From positions 1 through 12,919 of the forward strand of contig DITK01000023.1 of assembly GCA_002422785.1 (NCBI GenBank): DNA of 12,919 bases, written 5' to 3'. Positions 6,152 through 12,887 of the stretch are shown one piece after another. This DNA comes from Francisellaceae bacterium UBA6186. GTDB lineage: Bacteria; Pseudomonadota; Gammaproteobacteria; UBA6186; Azoamicaceae. A program made the position numbers and the translations under genes. The stretch's first letter is position 1. Each line of letters starts with the position of its first letter. The notes beneath the pieces were generated by a model, which was given only the letters and a program-made list of their open reading frames with translations, did no database searches and was not told where the DNA came from.

Positions 6152-6635
6152 ATTTGTTTTTTTGTCTATTATACTTGCTGTAGTAGTCAGTATTATTTCC
6201 TTCATTCTGCTATCATCATGTAAATATCATGAGACTAAACTAACTAGCTTAGCTAAAATTCAATATGATAAAAAGAATTTCAGAAAAGCATTCATATTGT
6301 ACCAACAAGCTGCACACAAAGGTTCATTTGTTGCTAAAAACAATATTGGAGTAATGTTTCTTAATGGTGATGGTGTTGAGAAGAATTACTTAAAAGCACT
6401 GAAATGCTTCGAGGAAGCTGCTTCACATGATGTCGGCATGGCTAATCATAATCTTGGATCAATGTATGCTACAGGGCGAGGTGTTGATAAAGATTACAGC
6501 AAAGCGTACGAATACTACAAGAAATCAGCCAAACAAGGGGTTTTTATTTCTCGATTGGTTATTTCTACATTTTATCTGCAAGACAACAAACCCAAAAGTG
6601 AGGGGCTGTTGTGGTTTTCTGGGGTGCAGGATTGA
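6138..6635 (+). CDS. Sel1-repeat lipoprotein
   Basis: The 165-residue protein starts inside the previous gene. Residues 1-27 are a lipoprotein signal peptide with a lipobox LSSC (Cys28 as lipidated residue). The mature part has Sel1-like repeats from about residue 39: 'FILYQQAAHKGSFVAKNNIG', 'VMFLNGDGVEKNYLKALKCF', 'NHNLGSMYATGRGVDKDYSK' and 'YEYYKKSAKQG'. Two repeats are canonical, and the last one decays into a short C terminus (GLLWFSGVQD), so the protein may be truncated relative to larger relatives. Sel1 proteins act as binding scaffolds and some accompany secreted toxins as immunity or accessory proteins. The retained residue after the lipid Cys is Lys, which does not signal inner-membrane retention, so the outer membrane is possible. 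Confidence 0.82.
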   Translation: MKKYKFVFLSIILAVVVSIISFILLSSCKYHETKLTSLAKIQYDKKNFRKAFILYQQAAHKGSFVAKNNIGVMFLNGDGVEKNYLKALKCFEEAASHDVGMANHNLGSMYATGRGVDKDYSKAYEYYKKSAKQGVFISRLVISTFYLQDNKPKSEGLLWFSGVQD

Positions 6636-6670
6636 TAAATTATAATAGTAATTTGTGTTTATGATATATA

Positions 6671-6733
6671 TGATATGCCCCCGTTTTAACGGAGACTGCT
6701 CTTTGAAAAGCTTTCAGCAACAGCATTATCTAT
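6671..6733 (-). mobile_element. Remnant of an IS3-family element: terminal repeat plus end of the transposase
   Basis: On the minus strand, 6733 to 6686 reads IDNAVAESFSKSSLR then stop. DNAVAESF is the hallmark of IS3-family OrfB transposases and includes the catalytic Glu of the DDE triad. In a full OrfB about 50 more residues would follow; here the frame jumps straight to a stop inside the terminal repeat, so an internal deletion has occurred. The end itself begins TGATATGCCCCC and ends GGAGAC (6671-6696), matching the general form of IS3-group inverted repeats (TGA....GCCCC...GGAGAC). No other end or transposase core is visible in the window, so it is dead. Confidence 0.75.
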
Positions 6734-6761
6734 GGTTAAAAAATATAATATTTTTTAACCA
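6733..6761. repeat. Perfect AT-rich hairpin
   Basis: GGTTAAAAAATA (6734-6745) and TATTTTTTAACC (6749-6760) are exact reverse complements around a 3-base loop, and the flanking T-A pair extends the stem to 13. It abuts the IS remnant. It lacks the GC-rich stem of a standard terminator, but could act as a weak bidirectional one. Confidence 0.7.
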
Positions 6762-6976
6762 CATTAATAGTGGTAAGGTGTAAAACAGTATATCTGATTT
6801 AAATAACCAGTGTAAATACCCTAACTTGTGTTTTGTCGCTTGCTATATTTTAATTTAAAAGTGCACTACAAATGCGGATGTCAGGAGATAAAAAATATCC
6901 CAATAGACGAAGTGGCTTATGCTACTACTTTAAATTATCAAAATTTAATTATATCTCTTAAACCACTCTTAGTATA

Positions 6977-6994
6977 TTTTTTACTAGTAAAAAA
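6977..6994. repeat. 18-bp perfect palindrome
   Basis: TTTTTTACTAGTAAAAAA equals its own reverse complement. It lies about 40 bases upstream of the presumed -10 box of the DedA-PAP2-LssY gene, so a dimeric regulator site is conceivable; AT-rich chance is also possible. Confidence 0.45.
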
Positions 6995-7010
6995 ACTATT
7001 TTTCTATTAA

Positions 7011-7039
7011 AATTAATTAAAATTAATTAAAATTATAAT
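7011..7039 (+). promoter_or_regulatory. Candidate promoter of the DedA-PAP2-LssY gene with AT-rich repeats
   Basis: A perfect TATAAT stands at 7034-7039, 25 bases before the ATG at 7065. The expected -35 zone lies within two exact copies of AATTAATTAA (7011-7020 and 7021-7030) and has no good TTGACA match. The AT tracts could serve as an UP-type element. Confidence 0.45.
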
Positions 7040-7064
7040 TAGATGTTTTTTGGATACTTAAAAT

Positions 7065-9014
7065 ATGACGATAGAGTCATTAACTCCCTTTTTACAATGG
7101 ATTACGGAACATCCTCACTTATCTGGATTTATTGTTTTTCTTATTTCTTTATCAGAATCTTTAGCTTTTGTAGGTTTAGTGATACCCGGTGTTATTTTAA
7201 TGACAGCTATAGGCAGTCTTATGGGTTCAGGTAGATTGCCAGTCATGAATACGATGCTGTGGGCAATGTTAGGGGCAATAGTAGGCGATGGAATAAGCTA
7301 TTGGTTAGGATATCATTATCAAAACAAGCTAAGCGAATCATGGTTGTTTAAAAGTTTTTCTCGGTTTATAGAAAAAGGAACACTATTTTTCCAACGTCAC
7401 GGTGGGAAAAGTATTATTTTAGGCAGATTTATTGGTCCAATTAGGCCGACAATTCCAGTTATTGCTGGTGTTATGCAGATGGATCCTAAAACTTTTCTAT
7501 TCTTTAATATTATTTCAGCTATTTTGTGGGCTCCAATTTATTGTTTGCCGGGTATTTTAATTGGTGTTTCTTTGGGAGATCTTTCTTCTGCCATGGCAAG
7601 CATGTTGCTAAGTTTGCTGTTGGGCATGTTATTTGTTTTATGGTTGTTTTTTTATTTGTTATTAGAGATTATTATTTATATAGAACGTAAATTAGCCAAG
7701 TTTTTTATGCAGCACGGACAAATCGGGGCTACGGTACTATTAATATTTTCTGTTATTAGTTTTAATTTTATTTTAGTCTATGTTAAAGAAGAACAAGGGA
7801 TTGTATATTGGGATGATACTATTTATCAGTGTTTTCGTGCTTTATATACCAATATGGTTGCTAATTGGGCGATAATTGCACTTAGTTTTGGAGAACCGTT
7901 AATCATATTTAGTACCATAAGTATTGTTGGAATATGGTTATTATTCAAAGATAGAGCTATTGCTTGTTGCTGGTTGGGCACTTTGTTAGCAGGATCGGCA
8001 GTTGGCCAATATTATAAATTGTCTCTTAATATTGCAAGACCAGAAGGTTTAATGCAATCCCCTGATACTTATTCTTTTCCAGGTATGCACGTATTGTTGG
8101 CAACTATTACCTATGGATTAGTAGCTGTGTTTGTAAAACAAATATTACCTATAAGATATAGATGGACTTTATGGCTGGCGGCGTTATTTTTAATTACCAT
8201 AATTTCTTTTGCTAGCATTTATCTAGGGTTACATTGGTTTTCTGATGTATTGGCTGGTGCTTTAATTGGCGTGGCTAGTATAACTATTGGGATATTAATT
8301 TATAACCGTTATTGTGCTCATCAGGTGGTAGCTAGTGTATTGTTAAAGCAATTATTAATTATTACTAGTATAGTTTTATTGTCATTGGTTACCATTTATA
8401 ATTTTTATACTTATAAAAATAATCAGCAGATGTGGAAAAGACAGTGGCCTGCTGATGTGTTAAATATTAAAGAGTGGTGGCAAGGTAAGTCTAATATCGA
8501 TTCTTTATATCGTTCTAGTGTTATAAAAAAACAGATGATACCATTTGATTTAAATTGGCTGGGAACTTTGGATTCTATATCCAATACTTTAAAACAACAA
8601 GGATGGGTAGTTTTACCGCCATTAACATTTAAATCTAGTCTTACCATGTTATCTGATAGTGTTGAACACAAATTGATTCCGGTGTTTCCTAGATTTCATC
8701 GCGATAGGTTACCAAGGTTAGTTTTTACTAAGGTATTAAAAGATAATTCTGAGAGGCTGGTATTGCAGTTATGGTATTCGGATTATTTAACAGTAGATAA
8801 TTTGCCTTTGTTGGTTGGTACTATTAGATTAGAAAATATTAGACACCACATATCCTTTATGAATATTAATTTTTATGTGGAAAATACTAAACAAAATGAA
8901 CGCAATAAATATATAAGCCAACTTTTGGCAGATATTAGTGATAATTGGCAACATAGAACAGCGGAAAAAATGCCTTCGTTGTTTTTAATTGTCCCGAAAA
9001 ATAGCGTAGAGTAA
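7065..9014 (+). CDS. DedA-PAP2-LssY_C fusion membrane protein (LssY-like)
   Basis: 649 residues in three parts. Residues 1-200 are a DedA (VTT) domain, with 'VGLVIPGVIL' and 'GRFIGPIRPTIPVIAGVM' (120-137). DedA proteins are linked to lipid-carrier or phospholipid flipping. Residues about 245-415 are a PAP2 phosphatase domain in membrane helices: motif 1 is KLSLNIARP (K318, R325, P326), motif 2 is FPGMH (H342) and motif 3 is YLGLHWFSD (H390, D394). The nucleophile and acid histidines are kept. However, PSGH is changed to PGMH and the usual SR before xYLGxH is AS. Residues about 455-645 form a soluble LssY C-terminal domain ('DLNWLGTLDSISNTLKQQGW' and 'RLVLQLWYSDYL'). The likely role is removal of phosphate from an isoprenoid or glycerol lipid with coupled transport, as inferred from the domains. 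GGA at 7052-7054 may be the ribosome binding site. It appears to be a single-gene unit. Confidence 0.9.
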   Translation: MTIESLTPFLQWITEHPHLSGFIVFLISLSESLAFVGLVIPGVILMTAIGSLMGSGRLPVMNTMLWAMLGAIVGDGISYWLGYHYQNKLSESWLFKSFSRFIEKGTLFFQRHGGKSIILGRFIGPIRPTIPVIAGVMQMDPKTFLFFNIISAILWAPIYCLPGILIGVSLGDLSSAMASMLLSLLLGMLFVLWLFFYLLLEIIIYIERKLAKFFMQHGQIGATVLLIFSVISFNFILVYVKEEQGIVYWDDTIYQCFRALYTNMVANWAIIALSFGEPLIIFSTISIVGIWLLFKDRAIACCWLGTLLAGSAVGQYYKLSLNIARPEGLMQSPDTYSFPGMHVLLATITYGLVAVFVKQILPIRYRWTLWLAALFLITIISFASIYLGLHWFSDVLAGALIGVASITIGILIYNRYCAHQVVASVLLKQLLIITSIVLLSLVTIYNFYTYKNNQQMWKRQWPADVLNIKEWWQGKSNIDSLYRSSVIKKQMIPFDLNWLGTLDSISNTLKQQGWVVLPPLTFKSSLTMLSDSVEHKLIPVFPRFHRDRLPRLVFTKVLKDNSERLVLQLWYSDYLTVDNLPLLVGTIRLENIRHHISFMNINFYVENTKQNERNKYISQLLADISDNWQHRTAEKMPSLFLIVPKNSVE

Positions 9015-9117
9015 AACTTTAATACACCCAAAAAAGACAGCTCTTATCGCTTATGCCGTATGTAAATAACTAACAATATAGCTAAGATATTTTGCTTTGC
9101 ATGGATATCTATTTATG

Positions 9118-9163
9118 CTAACGTCTACTAAAATATTTTTCTAGCAATATTAGTAGATGTTAG
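9118..9163. promoter_or_regulatory. Long hairpin in the leader of the transporter operon
   Basis: CTAACGTCTACTAAAATATT (9118-9137) pairs with AATATTAGTAGATGTTAG (9146-9163), giving about 18 pairs with one G-U and a two-base bulge around an 8-base loop. It ends 40 bases before the ATG at 9204 and has no T-run after it, so it looks more like a leader structure or an operator than a terminator. The 189-base gap otherwise shows only a weak possible promoter (TTGCTT at 9092, TATGCT at 9114). Confidence 0.6.
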
Positions 9164-9203
9164 TTGTATGTTACCGAGATATGATTCATTGAGGTTATTT
9201 TAG

Positions 9204-10574
9204 ATGTTGGAAATTTTAAAACATAATTTGTCTGTTTATTTAGTTATACCAGTAATTTTTTTATCTGGGCTATATTTTTCGATAGTTTTAAAATTTATTC
9301 AATTTAGAAAAATATTTGATGCTATTAAATATACGATAACCACCAGTCATGATAAGCAAAACTTTTCATCTTTTGGGGCAGTATCTGCGGTTTTAGGTGG
9401 TAATTTGGGTACTGGCAATATAGCTGGCATTGCAGTTGCGTTAACAACCGGTGGGCCTGGATCATTATTTTGGATGATAATTATGGTGGTTTTTGGCACC
9501 GTTATTAAGTTTTGTTGTTGTTTTTTAGGGATTAAATATAGAGAAAAAGACAGTAAAAATAATTGGGTGGGTGGACCTATGTTTTATTTGTCAAAGGGTT
9601 TGAATTGTAAATATCTTAATAAAATTTTTTGTGTATTGGTTATTTGTTCAGCTATTACTACCGGTAATTTCATACAAGTACATTCTATTTCTTTACCTTT
9701 AGAATCAACGCAAGTTTCACCATTATTAATTGGATTTTTAATGGCATTTTTTGTGGCGATTACTATGATGGGTGGATTAAAAAGATTTTCTCATATGATA
9801 ACTAAAATAGTGCCGCTTATGGCATTGTTTTATATTATTGCATGTATAAAAATTTTGTTTGCTTATAAACAGTTTTTGCTCCCAAATTTGCATTTGATTT
9901 TACAAAGTGTGGTTAATTATAAATCTATTCAAGGAGCTAGTTTAGGATTTATATTATCAGAAGCTACTAGGGTTGGTTTTGATAGAGGGGTTATGGCAAC
10001 AGATACCGGCATAGGTATTGCTCCTATTTTACATTCTAAGGTTTCTCAAAACAATATTAAAGACTATAGAATAATTGCTATGCAACAAGGATTAATTAGT
10101 ATGTTAGCACCAATGGTAGTGTTGATAATTTGTTTATTAACCGGTTTAGTTTTATTAGTCACCGGCGCCTGGAGGTTGCCACTGGAAAGTACTAGCATGT
10201 GTTTGGCTGCGTTTAAAATAGGTTTAAAGAACGATAATTTAGCGATTGTGGTAGTAAATGTTACTTTATGTTTATTTGCTTTTACCACCATTCTTACTTG
10301 GGGGTATTGCGCAGAAAGTGCGATGCAATATTTGTGTGTCAATTTGAAACATAATAGATATATATTTTTATTCAAATGTTTATTTATAATATTTATTCCT
10401 TGTGGAGTTTTGTTTGAGGTAAGATTTTTGTGGAATTTATCAGATATATTGTTAAATTGCATGTTGTTAATTAATATGTATGGTGTTTGTAGATTATTTC
10501 ATCAAGTGTCTCAAGATATGCGCCAAATAAATTTGTTACAGGTTTCAGCTGCCAAAATACATTATGTTGCGTAA
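9204..10574 (+). CDS. Alanine/glycine:cation symporter (AGCS) family transporter
   Basis: 456 residues with about ten membrane helices. Family signatures occur in order: 'AVLGGNLGTGNIAGIAVAL' (62-80; GTGNIAG is the core), 'TTGGPGSLFWM' (81-91), GGPMFYLSKGL (123-133), RGVMATDTGIGIAP (261-274), and TTILTWGYCAESAMQYL (361-377). AGCS proteins import alanine, glycine or related amino acids with sodium or protons across the inner membrane. The usual SNEAGLGSAP segment is here ATDTGIGIAP, so substrate or ion use may differ from the textbook members. GAGG at 9191-9194 is a good ribosome binding site. The next gene overlaps by 11 bases, so the two transporters form an operon. The C terminus is slightly short after the last helix, which is normal for the family. 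Confidence 0.87.
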   Translation: MLEILKHNLSVYLVIPVIFLSGLYFSIVLKFIQFRKIFDAIKYTITTSHDKQNFSSFGAVSAVLGGNLGTGNIAGIAVALTTGGPGSLFWMIIMVVFGTVIKFCCCFLGIKYREKDSKNNWVGGPMFYLSKGLNCKYLNKIFCVLVICSAITTGNFIQVHSISLPLESTQVSPLLIGFLMAFFVAITMMGGLKRFSHMITKIVPLMALFYIIACIKILFAYKQFLLPNLHLILQSVVNYKSIQGASLGFILSEATRVGFDRGVMATDTGIGIAPILHSKVSQNNIKDYRIIAMQQGLISMLAPMVVLIICLLTGLVLLVTGAWRLPLESTSMCLAAFKIGLKNDNLAIVVVNVTLCLFAFTTILTWGYCAESAMQYLCVNLKHNRYIFLFKCLFIIFIPCGVLFEVRFLWNLSDILLNCMLLINMYGVCRLFHQVSQDMRQINLLQVSAAKIHYVA

Positions 10575-11754
10575 AATGCCATTGCTGTTATTGTTAATAG
10601 CTATTTTTATAGTTTCTTGTGATAAATTTATACCTATCGAGATCTATCAATATTTATATGGAATAAGTTTAATTATTAAATCTTTAATAATATCGCTATT
10701 ACCTTTTATAATTTTTAGTTTGTTATTTAAGGCAGCAATTAATTTAGCTAATAATGCAACACGTATAATAGGTTTAATTTTGATTTGTGTTTGTTGTTCT
10801 AGCTTAATGGCGCTGTTTGTTAGTCACTTGGTCGGGGTTGCTGTTTATAATTGTAATTTGTCAATTTTTTTACCAGAAAGTAGTAAAGGGTTGGAGCCAA
10901 TTTGGATATTTGAATTTCCTAAATTTATTTCTAATGACAAAGCCATGCTTGCTGGGATTATTTTAGGGATAGTAGCTAATTTTAAAAAACTAGCTGTATT
11001 TAATAAATTTTTGGTGCACATTTCAATTAAATTAGAATTTTTGGTTTTTAAGTTTTTTAAAATATTTATATATTTAATACCATTATTTGTTGCTGGATTT
11101 ATAGCTAAACTGCAGCATGATAAATTAATCATGTTGTTAGTTAAAGATTATACTTTAATTTTGAGTACCATATTGTTAGCACAATTTTGTTACATATTGT
11201 TGATTTATTTTTGTGTTAATAATTTTAATATAAAAAAATTATGTATTAGTTTGCAAAATATGTTGCCAGCCGCAATTAGCGGTTTTAGTACGATGTCTAG
11301 TGCAGCTAGTATGCCGCTTACTATAGTTGGCGCTGAAAATAATGCAAAATTTAAAGATTTAGCACATTCCATTATTCCAGCAACAGTCAACATACACTTA
11401 GTTGGGGATTGTTTTACAACTCCTATTTTAGCTTATGCGGTTATTAGGAGCTATTCTATGCCAGAGCCGCTGTTATTAAATTATTTTATGTTTGTTGTTT
11501 ATTTTGTTATTGCTAAATTTTCTGTGGCAGGAATTCCAGGAGGTGGTATTATAGTCATGTTGCCTATTTTAGAATCTTATCTTGGATTTAATTCCGAAAT
11601 GATGTCATTGATTACAGCACTATATATACTTTTTGACCCAATTAATACCTGTATTAATGTGCTAGGTAACGGGGCTTTTGCTAAAATGATAGATAACATT
11701 ATATTTTATTGGTCGCGTAAAAAGAGTCGCACATCGCAAGGCTCATATAGGTAG
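10564..11754 (+). CDS. Diverged dicarboxylate/amino acid:cation symporter (DAACS/SDF family)
   Basis: 396 residues with hydrophobic segments throughout. It starts inside the AGCS gene, reusing its last codons in another frame, so translational coupling is likely. Family landmarks are HP1 'GFSTMSSAASMPLTI' (240-254), TM7 IPATVNIHLVGD (271-282), HP2 'AGIPGGGIIVMLP' (322-334), and TM8 DPINTCINVLGN (358-369). Several functional residues of archetypes such as GltPh are altered. The NMDGT sodium motif reads NIHLV. The TM8 Arg that holds the substrate side-chain carboxylate is Asn361, and the last Asp of the motif is Asn369. Asp358 and Asn365 are kept. So the fold is clear, but acidic substrates and normal sodium coupling are doubtful; a neutral substrate is my inference. 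The N terminus (MLRKMPLLLLLIAIFIVSC) is a membrane helix, not a secretion signal. Confidence 0.83.
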   Translation: MLRKMPLLLLLIAIFIVSCDKFIPIEIYQYLYGISLIIKSLIISLLPFIIFSLLFKAAINLANNATRIIGLILICVCCSSLMALFVSHLVGVAVYNCNLSIFLPESSKGLEPIWIFEFPKFISNDKAMLAGIILGIVANFKKLAVFNKFLVHISIKLEFLVFKFFKIFIYLIPLFVAGFIAKLQHDKLIMLLVKDYTLILSTILLAQFCYILLIYFCVNNFNIKKLCISLQNMLPAAISGFSTMSSAASMPLTIVGAENNAKFKDLAHSIIPATVNIHLVGDCFTTPILAYAVIRSYSMPEPLLLNYFMFVVYFVIAKFSVAGIPGGGIIVMLPILESYLGFNSEMMSLITALYILFDPINTCINVLGNGAFAKMIDNIIFYWSRKKSRTSQGSYR

Positions 11755-11756
11755 CA

Positions 11757-11785
11757 TTGATATGTTTTTAATATGTCAGTATAAT
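11757..11785 (+). promoter_or_regulatory. Sigma70-type promoter downstream of the symporter operon
   Basis: TTGATA (11757-11762), a 17-base spacer and TATAAT (11780-11785) match the consensus closely. Transcription would start near 11792 and read toward the 28-codon ORF at 11848. A second TATAAT occurs at 11797-11802 without a good -35. Confidence 0.6.
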
Positions 11786-11847
11786 TAAGCAAATTTTATA
11801 ATATTCAACTAAATTTAATTTAACATTGTTTTTAAAATGGTAATGAT

Positions 11848-11934
11848 ATGAAAAAAAAAGCTCAAAACGACCTAAAAGTAGTTGTGGGGGCGTTTGTTGG
11901 TTTTACCCTAGTATTTATATTTTTATTTACTTAG
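11848..11934 (+). CDS. Possible 28-residue single-helix membrane peptide
   Basis: The ORF encodes a basic/polar start (MKKKAQNDLK) followed by a hydrophobic helix (VVVGAFVGFTLVFIFLFT) to the end, the layout of small inner-membrane peptides. It lies about 56 bases downstream of the expected start of the promoter at 11757-11785. The ribosome binding site is weak (TGGTAATG). Small peptides of this shape can be subunits or regulators of membrane complexes, but I recognise no family. It could be a chance ORF. Confidence 0.4.
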   Translation: MKKKAQNDLKVVVGAFVGFTLVFIFLFT

Positions 11935-11963
11935 ATTGTTGTTATTAATTATTTTAGTCATAA

Positions 11964-12773
11964 TTATTTAGAAGATATGTATTTTTCTCTCTTTATGTTA
12001 TTTCTCGGAATATTAAATTTTTCTAATATAATTACTGATTGATCTATCATATCAGGATTACCACATAAATAAACTACGTCAGTTTCAGGTTTTAGATTTA
12101 ATTCAATTAATTTGTTTTGTACATAACCAAAGTATTCCTGCTTATTATTAGGCTGAGTTTGTTTGTGATTATCAGTATTATGGTGATTGTTTTGATTCTC
12201 GCGACTGTAACAAGCAATAAATTTAAAATTAGGATATCTAGCTGCAAAATTTATAAAATCTTCTGCATACAATAATTCATAACGATCTCTAACTCCCAAT
12301 AATAAAATGAATTCTATATTATCCATATTCGCTTTATCTAATCTTAATTTAATAGATTGCAGCATTGCCCTATATGGGGTGACACCCGTGCCAGTTGCAA
12401 CCAAAATATAACGTTTAATGCCTATAAAATCGTCCCGCGGTAACACAAAAATACCAAAAGGGCCGCTAGCATTAATATGATCTCCTATTTTCATATTCCA
12501 TAGGGTAGTTGAGGCTATGCCGTTAGGCACAAAAGTTGCAGCTATTTCTATTTGATAAGTATTAGATGGTGAGTTAGCGATGCTAAAATTACGACGAATT
12601 ATTTTAGAATTATTTTCTATCAGTAAACTCACAAATTGTCCTGCTATATAGTTTAGCGGTTTATCAGATAATAATTTAAATTCCAAATGGCGCATTCTAT
12701 TATTTAGTAGATAAGTGTTGGTTAAACATAATTCAAATTTATTAACAATTATATTGGTATTGGTTACTGACAT
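11964..12773 (-). CDS. fpr: Ferredoxin-NADP(+) reductase
   Basis: 269-residue flavoenzyme moving electrons between NADPH and ferredoxin or flavodoxin in the cytosol. The FAD-binding barrel spans residues about 8-112, with RRNFSIANSP (60-69, the RxYS-type flavin motif) and GPFG (104-107). The NADP-binding domain follows, with ATGTGVTPYRAML (126-138), 'LLLGVRDRYELLYAEDF' (157-173), and CGNPDMID (237-244). The end, IKREKYISSK, is where the family's terminal residues stack on the flavin. An unusual N/H/Q-rich insert (residues about 192-212, with NNHHNTDNHKQ) lies between strands of the NADP domain, probably as a surface loop. AAAAGG (12781-12786 on the minus strand) is a clear ribosome binding site. 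It points toward the transporter operon, converging with the small ORF at 11848. Legionella-type relatives are similar in length; the exact subfamily is not certain. Confidence 0.9.
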   Translation of the reverse strand: MSVTNTNIIVNKFELCLTNTYLLNNRMRHLEFKLLSDKPLNYIAGQFVSLLIENNSKIIRRNFSIANSPSNTYQIEIAATFVPNGIASTTLWNMKIGDHINASGPFGIFVLPRDDFIGIKRYILVATGTGVTPYRAMLQSIKLRLDKANMDNIEFILLLGVRDRYELLYAEDFINFAARYPNFKFIACYSRENQNNHHNTDNHKQTQPNNKQEYFGYVQNKLIELNLKPETDVVYLCGNPDMIDQSVIILEKFNIPRNNIKREKYISSK

Positions 12774-12825
12774 AACATCACCTTTTATTTATGTAGCTAA
12801 AACTAATGTATTTATTATTTTCAAC

Positions 12826-12854
12826 ACTATATGGAATATTTACCTTGACATCAA
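12826..12854 (-). promoter_or_regulatory. Promoter of the ferredoxin-NADP reductase gene
   Basis: On the minus strand TTGATG (12854-12849), 17 bases, then TATAGT (12831-12826). The start would lie near 12819, giving a leader of about 46 bases before the ATG at 12773. Confidence 0.6.
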
Positions 12855-12875
12855 CCCGCTATGTTGTTGTAAAAT
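12845..12875 (+). promoter_or_regulatory. Promoter of the tRNA-Gly gene
   Basis: A perfect TTGACA (12845-12850) is followed by TAAAAT (12870-12875) at 19 bases, or by TGTAAA at 17. Transcription would start near 12882, a few bases before the tRNA. Its -35 shares two bases with the -35 of the divergent reductase promoter. Confidence 0.65.
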
Positions 12876-12887
12876 GCAAACCTGTAT

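Larger units (their letters stand above)
6636..7064 (+). other. Intergenic region without a convincing gene
   Basis: This 429-base stretch separates the toxin/immunity island from the DedA-PAP2-LssY gene. It holds the decayed end of an IS3-family element (6671-6733), an AT-rich perfect hairpin (6733-6761), an 18-bp palindrome (6977-6994), and AT-rich short repeats leading into a TATAAT box (7034-7039). A possible 60-codon frame at 6828-7010 has no ribosome binding site and no recognisable content. I found no canonical rho-independent terminator after the Sel1 gene. Confidence 0.7.

Noticed and set aside
6734..6760. Standard rho-independent terminator after the Sel1 gene
   Set aside because: The stem is almost all A-T and no T-run follows it, so I list it only as a hairpin.
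6828..7010. Possible 60-residue ORF in the intergenic region
   Set aside because: There is no ribosome binding site, the sequence is of odd composition with no recognisable motif, and the AT-rich surroundings make such chance frames common.
8423..8671. Antisense ORF inside the LssY-like gene
   Set aside because: It lies fully within a well-supported domain on the other strand and has no ribosome binding site or homology that I can see.
10064..11393. Antisense ORFs inside the two transporter genes
   Set aside because: They are shadows of the transporter coding sequence; the plus-strand frames carry clear family motifs.
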